Assembly (NCBI RefSeq): GCF_042432825.1
Contig: NZ_JBHLWN010000115.1
Coordinates: 1 to 52,145 of the forward strand
Reading direction: 5' to 3'
Source of the DNA: Gordoniibacillus chartarius
GTDB lineage: Bacteria > Bacillota > Bacilli > Paenibacillales > NBRC-103111
DNA: 52,145 nt
The number at the start of each line of letters is the position of its first letter. The first letter of the stretch is position 1. A program made the position numbers and the translations under genes. Positions 34,701-41,939 of this stretch are shown here, in pieces. Under the pieces are notes generated by a model. The model made no database searches and had not been told where the DNA came from. It worked only from the letters and a program-made list of their open reading frames with translations.

Positions 34701-34812
34701 CGAACACGTATTGAGAGCAAACGTGCTTCTGACAAGTATCCGATATGGAGATAAGGCAGGAATGGAAGTGGTTTCGATCGAGGGGAAGCAGGTAGGGATG
34801 TTTATTGAGTAG
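31732..34812 (+). CDS. ileS: Isoleucyl-tRNA synthetase, type 2 (eukaryote/archaea-like)
   Basis: A 1026-aa synthetase. The class I HIGH motif is at 54-57 (EGPPTANGKPHIGHVLGRV) and KMSKS is at 588-592. The ...PTANGKPHIGH form, the total length above 1000, and the insert pattern fit the type 2 enzymes, including mupirocin-resistant IleS2 and MupA, rather than the ~920-aa type 1 enzyme with PYANGDIHIGH. The editing CP1 domain contains TWSTTPWTLPAN-like AWTTTPWTLPANIALAV. The start at 31732 is chosen for the AAGGG 8 nt upstream and its fit to the usual MKKVDVKE-type start. It is controlled by the isoleucine T-box upstream. Confidence 0.95.
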   Translation: MRRVDVKEKARTRELRVLEQWKQSETFRKSIENRDGKPNFVFYEGPPTANGKPHIGHVLGRVIKDFICRYKTMSGFRVVRKAGWDTHGLPVELGVEKQLGISGKQEIEKYGIAEFVKKCKDSVFEYEKQWRELTEAIGYWTDMDHPYITLTNDYIESVWNILSVIHNKGLLYRGHRVSPYCPDCQTTLSSHEVAQGYEDVKDLSATVKFRSKQGSEIFLAWTTTPWTLPANIALAVNKDMDYVKVKHHGEVYIVAEKLVEKVLKADYEILSKHKGSEWVGIPYEPPFGYIDVGKGHIVVDADYVSDTSGTGIVHLAPAHGEDDYRTAKEHMLDFVNVVNSAGCYTEQVTDYAGRFVKDCDIDIVKCLSERGLLFSKERYEHSYPFCWRCKSPLLYYAMESWFIKTTAVKEKLLENNRTINWYPSHLQEGRFGKFLEELIDWNISRNRYWGTPLNVWVCPDCGSEYAPGSLKELMEKSVQPLSENLELHKPYVDEIYVHCSCGGRMQRTPEVIDVWFDSGSMPFAQYHHPFGDEKLFREQYPADIICEGIDQTRGWFFSLLAVSTLYNGKSPYKAVLSTGHVLDESGQKMSKSKGNVIDPWEIIEEFGTDAFRWALLSDSAPWNSKRFSKQIVAEAKSKVIDTLVNVHSFYALYATVDQYCKEDHPKLASANELDRWILSRLNSTLQEVTKGLEVNDFLNPAKHIEVLIDDLSNWFIRRSRDRFWGGEMTADKVSAYQTLEEVLLTMARMMAPYTPFLAEDIFGNLGGEGSVHLADFPKANEFARDHNLEAEMGTVRQIVELARSIRNETGIKTRQPLSELIIMHNREWNLARFEEIIKDEINVKEIRIERSDSDFVDVKLKLNLKVAGKKYGKFVGALQNRLKELTARETRQIVDDGFYNIAIDDEHFHISIDELLVEKHAKEGFASAAGYQMNVALNTVITEELYQEGVVREVIRAVQDYRKKLDLPIEKRVNLVLDADPQVKAAMERFEHVLRANVLLTSIRYGDKAGMEVVSIEGKQVGMFIE

Positions 34813-34931
34813 CTCAATTTGTGGGGAAGATTCTTTTCATATGGATCTTGAAAGTTTATCTATTTTGGTGTGTACTTATAAGATTAGAAGCTGGACTAGA
34901 TCATATTTCCAGGGATAAGGAGTGGGCCGTT

Positions 34932-35711
34932 ATGGGTTACAAAATTGTATTTTTCGATATCGATGGCACGCTGCTTAATGAGGACAAGCAGATTCCTCAC
35001 AGTACTGTAGCTGCAATTAAACAACTCAAGTCGCGCGGAATTGAACCGGTTATCGCGACAGGAAGAGCGCCATACTTCATCAAGCCGCTCACCGAACAAC
35101 TGGGAATCGATTCGTACGTGTGCTTTAACGGCGGCTATGCCGTTTATCAGGGAGAACCGCTGCATAGACGGGTTATTTCGAAAAGCAGCGTCGAAGCGTT
35201 GGTTACATTGGCCGCCAAGCATAAACACGCGCTGGTGTTTGAAGGGGAGCACGCTTTCTTTGCCGATGCGGAGGAGCATCCTTTCGTAACAAGCTCAGTC
35301 TCTTCTCTGAAGGTGGATATGCCGGGGTACGACCCTCATTTCTGGAAAACAAACGATGTTTATCAGATATTTTTACATTGCGAAAGCAAGGATGAACATC
35401 TGTATGAGGAACTGCACTCAGAGTTAAAGCTGATCCGTTGGCATGAGCATGCGATGGATGTGCTGCCGGCAGGCGGTTCCAAGGCGCAGGGGATTGCCGC
35501 GCTTTTGAAGTTGGTCGGTTTGACGCCCGGTGAAGCGGCGGCATTCGGCGACGGCTTGAACGATAAAGAGATGCTCTCGTTTGTAGGCTTCGGTGTGGCG
35601 ATGGGCAATTCGCACCCGGATCTGCTGCCATATGCCGATTACATTACGAAGCATGTGGATGAAGAGGGAATCCGCATCGGATTGGTCAAGATGGGGCTAA
35701 TAGCCGGATAA
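34932..35711 (+). CDS. Cof-type HAD-IIB family phosphatase
   Basis: A 259-aa protein. Motif I FFDIDGTLL has Asp9 and Asp11; motif II is ATGRAP; the C2B cap follows; motif IV is GDGLNDKEML with the metal-binding acids, after the conserved lysine in GGSKAQGI. HAD-IIB members dephosphorylate sugar phosphates, flavin or PLP phosphates. AAGGAG lies 9 nt before the ATG at 34932; an in-frame upstream ATG near 34821 adds a non-conserved tail and is unlikely. It follows ileS by about 120 bp with no clear terminator between. Confidence 0.92.
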   Translation: MGYKIVFFDIDGTLLNEDKQIPHSTVAAIKQLKSRGIEPVIATGRAPYFIKPLTEQLGIDSYVCFNGGYAVYQGEPLHRRVISKSSVEALVTLAAKHKHALVFEGEHAFFADAEEHPFVTSSVSSLKVDMPGYDPHFWKTNDVYQIFLHCESKDEHLYEELHSELKLIRWHEHAMDVLPAGGSKAQGIAALLKLVGLTPGEAAAFGDGLNDKEMLSFVGFGVAMGNSHPDLLPYADYITKHVDEEGIRIGLVKMGLIAG

Positions 35712-35777
35712 AACAATCGATGTCATCCGTCCCACATAACGTGGACAGCGGGCTTTTGCCGATTTTATCCCCAAACA

Positions 35778-35806
35778 TTGACAGTCGTATTAATTGGTGG
35801 TATAGT
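35778..35806 (+). promoter_or_regulatory. Consensus sigma-A promoter
   Basis: TTGACA (35778-35783), 17-bp spacer, TATAGT (35801-35806). One of the best promoters in the window. The predicted start near 35813 leads straight into an intrinsic terminator. Confidence 0.8.
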
Positions 35807-35817
35807 GTCGTAAACAT

Positions 35818-35859
35818 AAGACATTCCGCTATTACAGCGGGGTGTCTTGTTGTATTTTT
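35818..35859 (+). terminator. Attenuator-like terminator at the start of the transcript
   Basis: AAGACATTCCGCT (35818-35830) pairs with AGCGGGGTGTCTT (35836-35848) over 13 positions (two G-U), followed by GTTGTATTTTT. It lies within the first ~50 nt of the RNA made from the promoter at 35778, so it would yield a ~45-nt RNA unless bypassed. No antiterminator partner was found by eye. Confidence 0.7.
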
Positions 35860-35907
35860 AAGGATATTTTACATTAAATGTATTTCTCTTGTCGGGAGGT
35901 GAGATCC

Positions 35908-35952
35908 GTGCGAATTATGATTAGATTGAAGATACCTAATGATCCTATGTGA
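35908..35952 (+). CDS. Possible 14-aa leader peptide or truncated gene start
   Basis: GTG at 35908 preceded by GGGAGGTGAGATCC, a good ribosome site. The product MRIMIRLKIPNDPM stops at a TGA (35950-35952). It may be a regulatory leader or the start of a broken gene. Confidence 0.35.
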   Translation: MRIMIRLKIPNDPM

Positions 35953-36039
35953 AAATTAGGAAAGCGCTGGAAGTATCAACTTCTTTGTTTATCGATCTAA
36001 GGAGAGTACTCATAAATAACCTACAGGTGGTAAGTAATA

Positions 36040-36126
36040 ATGGCTACTTTTTTCAGAGTACTTTCAGTTATCTCTGTGGTTCTTATCGCAGCAATGCTGG
36101 TGATGGTAGTCCTTCGGAGTTTGTAA
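36040..36126 (+). CDS. Possible 28-aa single-pass membrane peptide
   Basis: ATG at 36040 with AGGTGG about 10 nt upstream. The product starts MATFFRVLSV and consists largely of one hydrophobic helix (ISVVLIAAMLVMVVL) with a basic residue at each end. Such peptides occur as small membrane regulators or toxins. No partner is recognised. Confidence 0.35.
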   Translation: MATFFRVLSVISVVLIAAMLVMVVLRSL

Positions 36127-36224
36127 GAAGCTGCGGAATGGAGATAAGTCTTTGTGGGCTTGATCTCACGTATCGAAGTGGCTGCGCAAGTCGGGTGAAA
36201 AAATTTTGACGGAGGTTTTGCTCA

Positions 36225-36287
36225 ATGAGCCGTACGGAACGATTTTGGAAATCAATCACATGGGGTGGAATATACGATGAGCCATAG
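36225..36287 (+). CDS. Possible 20-aa peptide overlapping the GreA-like gene
   Basis: ATG at 36225 with GGAGG 9 nt upstream; product MSRTERFWKSITWGGIYDEP, stop TAG at 36285-36287, overlapping the next gene's start at 36277 by 11 bp. The good ribosome site and the overlap suggest translational coupling to the GreA-like gene. Confidence 0.4.
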   Translation: MSRTERFWKSITWGGIYDEP

Positions 36288-36705
36288 TCAATTGTCCGAT
36301 CCTCGAGGCAGGCTTGTTAATCAGCTCATTTATTTTGATGAACAAATGCCCATGATTCTTCATTCTTACACTCCTAGAGAGAAAAAGATCATGCAGGAAA
36401 ATATTGAAAAGTACAAGAAGCTGCTTGTGAGTTTCCTGCAATTAAATGACGCCGATCTTCTAAAGACGTTAAACACAGTTACCTTAATTGGAAGCAGTGT
36501 TACGATTTGTTATGAAGAAGAAGGAACAAATGAAGCATTTACAGTTGTTCTTCCGTCAGAGATCGATCCGGACCAAAATAGGATATCCTTCTTCTCTCCA
36601 ATCGGCATTCAATTATTGTCGAGAGCCAAAGGTGAAACCTTCATTCTGCAAACTCCACAAGCCGAACACTCCGTTCGGATTATCGAGACGAAACTATTCG
36701 AATAA
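36277..36705 (+). CDS. GreA/GreB C-terminal-like protein
   Basis: A 142-aa protein. A short helical start (EKKIMQENIEKYKKLL) is followed by a GreA/GreB-type FKBP-like domain: VTLIGSSVTICYEEEGTNEAF, then IGIQLLSRAKGETF, matching the conserved S-P-x-G-x-x-L-x-x-x-x-G-E/D of the family. GreA/GreB/Rnk domains contact RNA polymerase near the secondary channel; the coil here is too short to be a standard cleavage factor, so it may be a Rnk-like or decoy protein. The ATG at 36277 has GGGGTGGA 7 nt upstream. It may be coupled to the 20-aa frame before it. Confidence 0.75.
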   Translation: MSHSQLSDPRGRLVNQLIYFDEQMPMILHSYTPREKKIMQENIEKYKKLLVSFLQLNDADLLKTLNTVTLIGSSVTICYEEEGTNEAFTVVLPSEIDPDQNRISFFSPIGIQLLSRAKGETFILQTPQAEHSVRIIETKLFE

Positions 36706-36713
36706 CAAAAAAA

Positions 36714-36806
36714 CTTGCGAAGGTCGCTTTATTCCTGGCTTCCGATGACTCTAGCTTCGTCAACGGAACCACGATTACGGCAGACGCTGGCTGGACGGCA
36801 TACTAA
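36714..36806 (+). pseudogene. C-terminal remnant of a short-chain dehydrogenase
   Basis: One frame, ending in TAA at 36804-36806, reads VALFLASDDSSFVNGTTITA and then DAGWTAY. This is the standard end of an SDR-family protein (FLAS-D-S-F-V-x-G-x-x-x-x-x-D-G-G-W-T). Nothing of the rest of the enzyme is nearby, so it is a deletion remnant. Confidence 0.75.
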
Positions 36807-36828
36807 ATCATAAACCCGCCATTTAAGG

Positions 36829-36869
36829 CTGCTTCCCTTCAAAGAGAAGGTAAGCAGTCTATTATTTTT
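36829..36869 (+). terminator. Rho-independent terminator
   Basis: CTGCTTCCCTTC (36829-36840) pairs with GAAGGTAAGCAG (36846-36857) with one mismatch, followed by a T-rich tail. It ends transcription from the GreA-like gene and SDR remnant. Confidence 0.8.
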
Positions 36870-37056
36870 ATACAAGTGTTCAAACCAACATGCCGACAAC
36901 CTTTTTATAATTTGCAAATTCGTCTGTATGACTAATTTCCGTGTACATGCTCTTAGAGATAAAAGCGCGCTTTCAATGAGGAAAGCTCGCGGCACCGCTT
37001 CCCCGCATACCCCCGCTGCACGCGTGAGCCTTGTATGGCAGCAACCCTCAAGCCGG

Positions 37057-38097
37057 CTACTCCTGCCGCAGATACCTCTTGTCCTTTAAGAAGAGCCGCC
37101 AAAACAAAATAAAAGACGGTACCATTACCAAGGCGCCGAGCGTATATCCGATCAACAGCGATTGGAACATGAGCTTGTTGGTGAATCCTTCCTCGATCGT
37201 CATGATCGGATACACGATATAAGGATAGTGCGCCCTGCCGTACGCGAAGCTGGCCGAGGCATACTGAGCGATGACCAGCACGATCGCAAGCCGAGGCCGT
37301 CCGATTCGTCCGCCGCCGGCGTGCCAGAACAACGCGGTATAGCCCAGCGCGAACGCCGCGACCGATAAGCCGAACAAGGGTACCTGCCGCTCCAGTTTGG
37401 CGACAATCCACTGCGCTTCCGGCACCATCGTATAGGTTACCAGCACCGCGGTCATCAGCGTCAGAGGTCCTAGCAGCAGCGATGCCCGGCGATACACGGC
37501 ATAAGCGGCTTCGTCCTCCGCTTCACGGGCGTAATCCGCCAGGAACAACGCCGCCAAGAACAGCTCCGAGGCGAAGCCGAACGCCAAGTGCGCATATTCC
37601 GTCGGACTGGACAGCAAGCGGCCGTAGTCCAGCTGCGGCCCGTCCGGCGTCATCACAATGAAGCCGCCAAGGGTCGTCGGCAGTACACTGACGAGCAGAG
37701 CCGGGATCAGCATCCCCGTGATGCCGGACACCACTCGCAGCAGCCCCCGGTACTTGTCCGCCGAATAAGCAAATACCATGAACGTGCTCCGCACGGTCAG
37801 CAGAATAAGCACAAGGCAGACAGGCACGAGCAGCAAGGAAGCCAGCACATACATCGCACGCGGGAAGAACCCGACCAAAGCGACGACGAACAGCACCAGA
37901 AATACGTTGGTTACCTTCCACGTCGGCGACAAATAACGGTTGGCCAGCTCCGAGGCCCGCGTCTCCCGGCCGCGTCCATACAGCATAGCCCAAAAGCCCG
38001 CGCCAAAATCAATCGATCCGAGAATCGAGTACGTAAACAGCAGCACCCCGATGATCAAGATCCCGATCGTCGCATCATCCGGAGACAGTCCGCTCAT
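37057..38097 (-). CDS. cydB: Cytochrome bd oxidase subunit II, second copy
   Basis: A 346-aa polytopic protein of the CydB family (YSILGSIDFGAGFWAMLYG, then YLSPTWKVTNVFLVLFVVALVGFFP). Its start overlaps the stop of the second cydA by 4 bp (ATGA). It differs clearly from the copy at 6965-7999. No CydS-like short frame follows it: the 100 bp behind the stop contain only charged, non-membrane frames. The complex is a quinol:oxygen oxidoreductase. Confidence 0.94.
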   Translation of the reverse strand: MSGLSPDDATIGILIIGVLLFTYSILGSIDFGAGFWAMLYGRGRETRASELANRYLSPTWKVTNVFLVLFVVALVGFFPRAMYVLASLLLVPVCLVLILLTVRSTFMVFAYSADKYRGLLRVVSGITGMLIPALLVSVLPTTLGGFIVMTPDGPQLDYGRLLSSPTEYAHLAFGFASELFLAALFLADYAREAEDEAAYAVYRRASLLLGPLTLMTAVLVTYTMVPEAQWIVAKLERQVPLFGLSVAAFALGYTALFWHAGGGRIGRPRLAIVLVIAQYASASFAYGRAHYPYIVYPIMTIEEGFTNKLMFQSLLIGYTLGALVMVPSFILFWRLFLKDKRYLRQE

Positions 38098-39482
38098 GCC
38101 GGAGAGCCTCCCAGCCGGCCCCCGCCGATTCGCTTCTTGTGCAGCGATGCCGGCGCTTCCAGCGGATGCTGCAGCTCAGGTGCGACCGGGTGGCGGTGAA
38201 AATAAAACCTCATAACGAAAATCGTCACAACCAGCAGAAACGCATACAGCGAGACGAACAGCACGAACAGCCCGGCCAAGCTTTGGGCATGAATCGCCGC
38301 CTCCGCCGTACGCTGAATATGGTAAATCGTCCATGGCTGCCGTCCCGTACAGCTGAATATCCATCCCGTCTCGATTCCGACGATGGAAAGCGGACCCGTA
38401 ATCGTGCCAAGGGCGAGCAGCCAGCGCGGATACGGTCGCTTGAGCCAAGCCCGCCAGAAGATCGCGCCGAAAGCGAGGGCCATGAGGAATACCCCGATTC
38501 CAACCATCAGATTAAACAAGGTATGAACGTAGAGTGGCGGCCACGTATCGCGCGGAAATTCGTTCAAGCCCTTTACCACGGTATCGAAGCGATTGCCGGC
38601 CAGAAAGCTAAGGGCCCAAGGAATTTCGATGCCGCCGCGCACCCGTTGTTCGCTCTCTACGGTCCAGCCGCCGATAGATAGCGGAGCATAAGCCGTTGTC
38701 TCGAACAGGCCTTCGGCCGCTGCAAGCTTCTCCGGCTGATGATGGTGGAGCATTTGGGCCGTGGAATGCCCGTTAGCCGAAGAGAGGAGCGCCATCGCCC
38801 CGCCGATAATCAGCGACAGCATCAGCGCCTTGCGATGGTAGGCGGCTTCCCGCTCCTCCAGCTTACCCCGCAGCAGCTTATAAGCGGCGATCGACGTCAC
38901 GGCGAAGGCTCCCGTCAAGTAGGCGGTCGACAGCACATGCATCGATGTAATAAAGAAGCTCGGATTAAATACCGCCGCCCAAGGATGAATGTCGGTCACC
39001 TGCCCGTTCACGAGCTGGAAGCCGCGGGGGGTATTCATCCAGGCATGGGCGTCCGTTATCAGTACGGCGGATGCACTTGCGCCGACCGCCACCAGCACAA
39101 CACTGACGATGCGCATAACCGGCGACAGCCGATCGGCGGCATACACATAAATGGCCATGAACAGCGCTTCCAGGAAAAACGCCCAAATCTCTACCTGGAA
39201 CGGCAGCGCGATCACTTGGCCGACGATTTCCATGAACCCGGGCCACAGCAAGGCCAGCATGACGCCGACGATCGTCCCGGACGGGATAGCGACGCCGAGC
39301 AATATGCCGAAGCCCCTCGTCCACCTTTTCGCTAATACCGCATAGTCACGGTCCTTCTTCCAATGAAACAAAATTTCCGCAATCACGATCATAAACGGCA
39401 GCCCTACACCTAACGTGGAGAAAATGATGTGAAATGCCATCGATGTTCCGAACAAGGCTCGAGCCATTTCGGTTGTACCCAT
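38094..39482 (-). CDS. cydA: Cytochrome bd oxidase subunit I, second copy
   Basis: A 462-aa protein. Conserved residues: His18 (MAFHIIF), Glu98 and Glu105 (EIWAFFLEALF), His182, Lys252 and Glu257 in QPEKLAAAEGLFET, Met326, and a C-terminal GRQPW. The Q-loop is short, and the sequence ahead of it (GHSTAQMLHHHQPEK) differs from the first copy (GDFSGKFLAEYQPEK). The start at 39482 is chosen for a GGGGGAGG upstream; a longer frame from 39557 adds a non-conserved tail. No Fnr/Rex-like palindrome is visible upstream, so regulation likely differs from the first operon. Confidence 0.94.
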   Translation of the reverse strand: MGTTEMARALFGTSMAFHIIFSTLGVGLPFMIVIAEILFHWKKDRDYAVLAKRWTRGFGILLGVAIPSGTIVGVMLALLWPGFMEIVGQVIALPFQVEIWAFFLEALFMAIYVYAADRLSPVMRIVSVVLVAVGASASAVLITDAHAWMNTPRGFQLVNGQVTDIHPWAAVFNPSFFITSMHVLSTAYLTGAFAVTSIAAYKLLRGKLEEREAAYHRKALMLSLIIGGAMALLSSANGHSTAQMLHHHQPEKLAAAEGLFETTAYAPLSIGGWTVESEQRVRGGIEIPWALSFLAGNRFDTVVKGLNEFPRDTWPPLYVHTLFNLMVGIGVFLMALAFGAIFWRAWLKRPYPRWLLALGTITGPLSIVGIETGWIFSCTGRQPWTIYHIQRTAEAAIHAQSLAGLFVLFVSLYAFLLVVTIFVMRFYFHRHPVAPELQHPLEAPASLHKKRIGGGRLGGSPA

Positions 39483-39643
39483 GAGTGGACCTCCCCCTGA
39501 TATTTCCATATTACTATGGCGCACCGGGACAGGGATTATGCACGGACCTGTGCTCAATAAGCATTTGATCTTGGGTTATTTGCGGCGGGAAGGACGGGTT
39601 CTTTCAATTATCGAATGAACTTAAGAGCTGGAGGTTCAGTAGG

Positions 39644-40555
39644 TCAGAAGTCCGCCGGAAACCCGCTGCTCGTACTGCAGGTGTTTCTCTGCGAATAGTC
39701 TGTACGTTCCTGCAGCATCTCGAGGAACGCGCGAAGCGCGCCCGAAGGAATAGTGTCTTTGCGGGTGACGAAGACCGTCTCGGAACGGCGGAACGGTTCG
39801 GAAACGGCATGGATGCGAATGCGTCCTTCCATCCCGGCCTTGCGGACAACGTCCCGTGCCAGCATGGAGATACCGAGACCTGCAGATACGCCGCCGATGA
39901 TCGCTTCAATTGTGCCGAATTCCATAATGATGCCGGTCGGTTTGCCGTTTGCCTCCAGCCACCGCTCAAACACGTTTCGGATGCAGCATCCTCCTGGCAG
40001 AACCAGAATAGGCTTCGTCATGGCTTCTTCAATGTCGGTGATGGCCGGCGAAGTGAAGACAACGAGTTCTTCCTCGGCCACTTTCAGCATCTGAAGTTCG
40101 GGATGATTGACCGGATAAGTGACGAACGCTCCGTCGAGTTCGTATTGGAGCACCTTCTCCACCATATCCCTAGACGACCCGGTTGCGAGCGACAGCACCA
40201 CCTTCGGGTACCGGTTGCCGAAATTGGCCAGCAGCGCCGGAAGGTAAACAGCCGCGGACGTCTGGGTCGAACCGAGTTGAAGTGGGCCGTGAGGCTCGGA
40301 GGATAGGGACATTGCCTTACCGGCTTCATCCAGGAGACCGATGATTTTGTCAGCATAGCTGAGAAGCATTTTGCCGCTTGGGGTCGGTGTCATTCCCCGG
40401 TTGTGCCGATGAAATAGAACGGTCTGCAGTTCCGTCTCCAGCTGCCTGATCCGTGCCGTTACGTTCGACTGCACATAACCGAGACGTTCGGCGGCCCTTG
40501 TAATGGAACCTTCCCGGACTACGGCCTGAAAAACGCGAAGATCCGAACTCTCCAT
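39644..40555 (-). CDS. LysR family transcriptional regulator
   Basis: A 303-aa protein. N-terminal winged helix SSDLRVFQAVVREGSITRAA, then ERLGYVQSNVTARIRQLE, followed by the LysR substrate-binding domain (TSAAVYLPALLANFGNRYP). The start at 40555 has AAGGAG 6 nt upstream; an in-frame ATG at 40615 lies past that. It is divergent from an EamA permease across 135 bp with an inverted repeat, so it probably controls that exporter. It also points toward the second cyd operon, 161 bp away on the same strand. Confidence 0.9.
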   Translation of the reverse strand: MESSDLRVFQAVVREGSITRAAERLGYVQSNVTARIRQLETELQTVLFHRHNRGMTPTPSGKMLLSYADKIIGLLDEAGKAMSLSSEPHGPLQLGSTQTSAAVYLPALLANFGNRYPKVVLSLATGSSRDMVEKVLQYELDGAFVTYPVNHPELQMLKVAEEELVVFTSPAITDIEEAMTKPILVLPGGCCIRNVFERWLEANGKPTGIIMEFGTIEAIIGGVSAGLGISMLARDVVRKAGMEGRIRIHAVSEPFRRSETVFVTRKDTIPSGALRAFLEMLQERTDYSQRNTCSTSSGFPADF

Positions 40556-40591
40556 CTTGTTCTCCTTCCCCTGGGTTCTGCTATCAATAAT

Positions 40592-40634
40592 AATGAACAC
40601 TGCTTTCATTTTCAATCATTTTACATGAAAACAG
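40592..40634. promoter_or_regulatory. Inverted repeats between lysR and the EamA gene
   Basis: AATGAA (40592-40597) and TTCATT (40605-40610) form a dyad with a 7-bp centre, and CTGCTTTCAT (40600-40609) faces ATGAAAACAG (40625-40634), matching at 9 of 10 positions. Such nested dyads in a divergent gap fit LysR recognition and activation sites. Confidence 0.55.
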
Positions 40635-40690
40635 TTCGGGAGTACAATGACGTAAGTCAAATCTTGGGTATGTTGCTAGGAGGAGAGAAG

Positions 40691-41581
40691 ATGAACAGAT
40701 TCGCTTATATTGGGCTTGTGCTTGCTACGACTTTTCTGATGGGCGTGGCGTTCCCTGTCGGGAAAATCGGACTGCTCTATTCAACGCCATTCCTGCTTAT
40801 GGGAATCCGCTTCGTTCTTGCCGGAGGAGGTCTTGCCCTATTTACCGCCAAAAGGCGGCAGCCCCGCGGATTACGGCAGTGGCTGCAGGCGGCCGTGGTC
40901 GGGCTGTTCCAGTCCGCCGGGACTATGGGCTGCGCATATTACAGCATGCGATGGATCACATCGGCTGAATCGGCCATTCTTACCTTCATGAATCCGCTGC
41001 TTGTCGTTATACTCGGAACGGTTTTTGCTGGGGCCCGATATCGGCCGCTGCAATGGCTCGGAACGGCGCTCGGCTTTGCCGGCGTGGCATTCAGCTTCGG
41101 ATTTCAAGTGGGCTTTAATACGGGGACCTTCATCGGTTTTGCCGGTGCTGTTTGCTTTGCGGCGGCCACCCTGCTGATCAAACGCTGGGGACCGGGATTC
41201 GATTTGACCGTGTTTACCGCTTATCAGATGCTAATTGGTGGTTTCATCCTGCTCTTGTTAAGCGCATTGACGGAGCATCCTTATTTCGAATGGAATGCGT
41301 CTTCCGTTACTGTGCTGCTCTGGCTCGCTAGTATGTGCTCGATCGTTCAATTCTCAGGATGGTTCTATTTGCTGAAAAACGGCGATCCCGGAAAAACGAG
41401 CGCATTATTGTTTCTCGCACCAATATTCGGAGTGCTGTCAAGCTGGGTACTGCTCGGGGAAAAGGTGTATGTGGAGACCATAGCAGGCGGACTTCTCGTG
41501 TGCATCGGGATTTTCTTTGTCAATTGGGAGGGCCGGCCGCAGGCCTGGCGTACCAAAAAACTGCTGCGCGAAGCGCGCTAA
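40691..41581 (+). CDS. EamA/DMT-family transporter
   Basis: A 296-aa protein with ten predicted membrane helices in two EamA repeats (first from FAYIGLVLATTFLMGVAFPVG, second from GFAGAVCFAAATLLIKRWGP). Members of this RhaT/YdcZ-like group export amino acids, nucleosides or metabolites. AGGAGGAGAGAAG precedes the ATG at 40691; an in-frame ATG at 40625 is upstream of it and unlikely. The divergent LysR gene is the probable regulator. Confidence 0.9.
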   Translation: MNRFAYIGLVLATTFLMGVAFPVGKIGLLYSTPFLLMGIRFVLAGGGLALFTAKRRQPRGLRQWLQAAVVGLFQSAGTMGCAYYSMRWITSAESAILTFMNPLLVVILGTVFAGARYRPLQWLGTALGFAGVAFSFGFQVGFNTGTFIGFAGAVCFAAATLLIKRWGPGFDLTVFTAYQMLIGGFILLLLSALTEHPYFEWNASSVTVLLWLASMCSIVQFSGWFYLLKNGDPGKTSALLFLAPIFGVLSSWVLLGEKVYVETIAGGLLVCIGIFFVNWEGRPQAWRTKKLLREAR

Positions 41582-41719
41582 GTGTTTGCTTCTGTCGAAA
41601 AACAGGCCGAGAGTCTGCATAATGACCCCGTGTACCGCCACGGGATCCCGAATGGCCAAGCTGTCCCTATGAATGGCGAAGAGGGAGGCGATACGTGCCC
41701 CTGTTCAGTTCAGGATGGG

Positions 41720-41764
41720 GGAGCTACTGCGGATCGAGGACGGCAGCTCCTTTAAACTATTTTC
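41720..41764 (+). terminator. Probable terminator-like hairpin
   Basis: GGAGCT (41720-41725) pairs with AGCTCC (41745-41750), followed by TTTAAACTATTTTC. It lies about 140 bp after the EamA stop codon. The loop is long and the T-run broken. Confidence 0.45.
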
Positions 41765-41939
41765 TACACGATTATGCCGCTTTTATTATTTCCCGGGAAC
41801 TGTTTGCTTAAACGAGTTCTCATGAAGGCAGTTGAAGAGGTCAAATGTATGGGTTGAGCTAAGTTTTGGAATTACTCTTCATTGTATGTCCATGAAGGGA
41901 TGGGGAGATTCTAAAAACAAAAAAGAAGGTGCAATCAAA
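41751..41939. other. Upstream region of the CBO0543-like gene
   Basis: No gene is seen between the EamA stop and the GTG at 41940, apart from a frame from an ATG near 41672 with no ribosome site. No clear -35/-10 pair stands out. Confidence 0.35.

Noticed and set aside
36872..37056. Search for a cydS-like frame behind the second cydB
   Set aside because: The only frames on the minus strand are charged and non-membrane; none has the single-helix pattern.
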